DNA of 8,150 nucleotides from CAYNTH01 sp964427055 (GTDB taxonomy: Archaea; Aenigmatarchaeota; Aenigmatarchaeia; CG10238-14; SCSR01): contig CAYRSQ010000034.1 of NCBI GenBank assembly GCA_964427055.1, forward strand, positions 1-8,150, written 5' to 3'. Under the pieces are notes generated by a model, which saw only the letters and a program-made list of their open reading frames with translations, was not told where the DNA came from and did not search any database. The first letter of the stretch is position 1, and the number at the start of each line of letters is the position of its first letter. The translations under genes were made by a program, and so were the position numbers. Shown here piece after piece: positions 7,985 to 8,150 of the stretch.

Positions 7985-8150
7985 CTAATTATTGATAATC
8001 TGTTTAATCTTAGGAATTAGCTCATCTTCTTTAATTTCAATTTGTTCGCGCGTTTTAAGATTTTTAACCTGAATCATTTTTTTCTCTAATTCGTTAGCGC
8101 CAATAATCACAATAATCGGGAATTCGTTTTTGACGGCATAAGTTAACTGC
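7985..8150 (-). CDS. hisS: Histidyl-tRNA synthetase, C-terminal end (partial)
   Basis: The window cuts the gene; only the last 54 codons and the TAG stop are present. The visible part reads QLTYAVKNEFPIIVIIGANE, then LEKKMIQVKNLKTREQIEIK, ending IKQIINN. This matches the end of the class IIa anticodon-binding domain of HisRS, where Q-L-x-Y-A, an I-x-V-I-I-G strand followed by E-L, and V-K-N-L-x-T-x-E-Q are typical. HisRS charges tRNA-His in the cytoplasm. The tRNA-His gene lies 128 bp downstream on the same strand, so enzyme and substrate are neighbours. The anticodon-binding domain resembles those of ProRS and ThrRS, but the LKT-EQ pattern and the adjacent tRNA-His favour HisRS. Confidence 0.87.
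   Translation of the reverse strand, partial: QLTYAVKNEFPIIVIIGANELEKKMIQVKNLKTREQIEIKEDELIPKIKQIINN

Overview
This window looks like part of a small, AT-rich bacterial chromosome, most plausibly a Candidate Phyla Radiation (Patescibacteria/Parcubacteria-like) genome. Three things point that way: many AT-rich genes lack a Shine-Dalgarno (SD) sequence, the proteins are very small, and there are GC-rich palindromes of the CCTGCC..GGCAGG type between genes. This assignment is inference; no single marker settles it.

The right edge is ordinary chromosome. It holds the 3' end of hisS (histidyl-tRNA synthetase, minus strand), a short AT-rich spacer, and a complete tRNA-His(GTG) gene with an encoded CCA (7782-7856, minus strand).

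Everything to the left of the tRNA, that is downstream of its 3' end, is an array of about 14 short units. At least 13 direct repeats of about 30-40 bp separate them, all in the same orientation whatever the orientation of the genes. The left end of the repeat (TCTGGGGTGGC) is identical to the tRNA-His 3' end with its CCA. Most units hold one gene with its own promoter and its own terminator.

There are three kinds of unit. (I) Plus-strand units: a promoter of TTGACA with an extended -10, a strong SD, a small ORF (or in one case no ORF), a gene-specific terminator, and then a constant tail hairpin just before the next repeat. (II) Minus-strand units with an SD: a constant AGAGCC..GGCTCT hairpin, then TTGACA (genes at 1540, 4085 and 6861). 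(III) Minus-strand, AT-rich genes with no SD (engB, and genes at 1874, 2679, 5740 and 7353).

Recognisable products are EngB/YsxC, a small asparaginase-like protein, a probable ASCH/PUA-like protein, the tRNA and HisRS. The rest are hypothetical. At least six of them are tiny membrane proteins, three of those under 50 residues. One unit appears to encode a structured non-coding RNA.

The whole looks like a cassette array anchored at tRNA-His. It resembles integron arrays or tRNA-targeting genomic islands in layout, but the repeats are not recognisable attC sites and no recombinase gene lies in the window. This array is the main candidate for an undescribed system.
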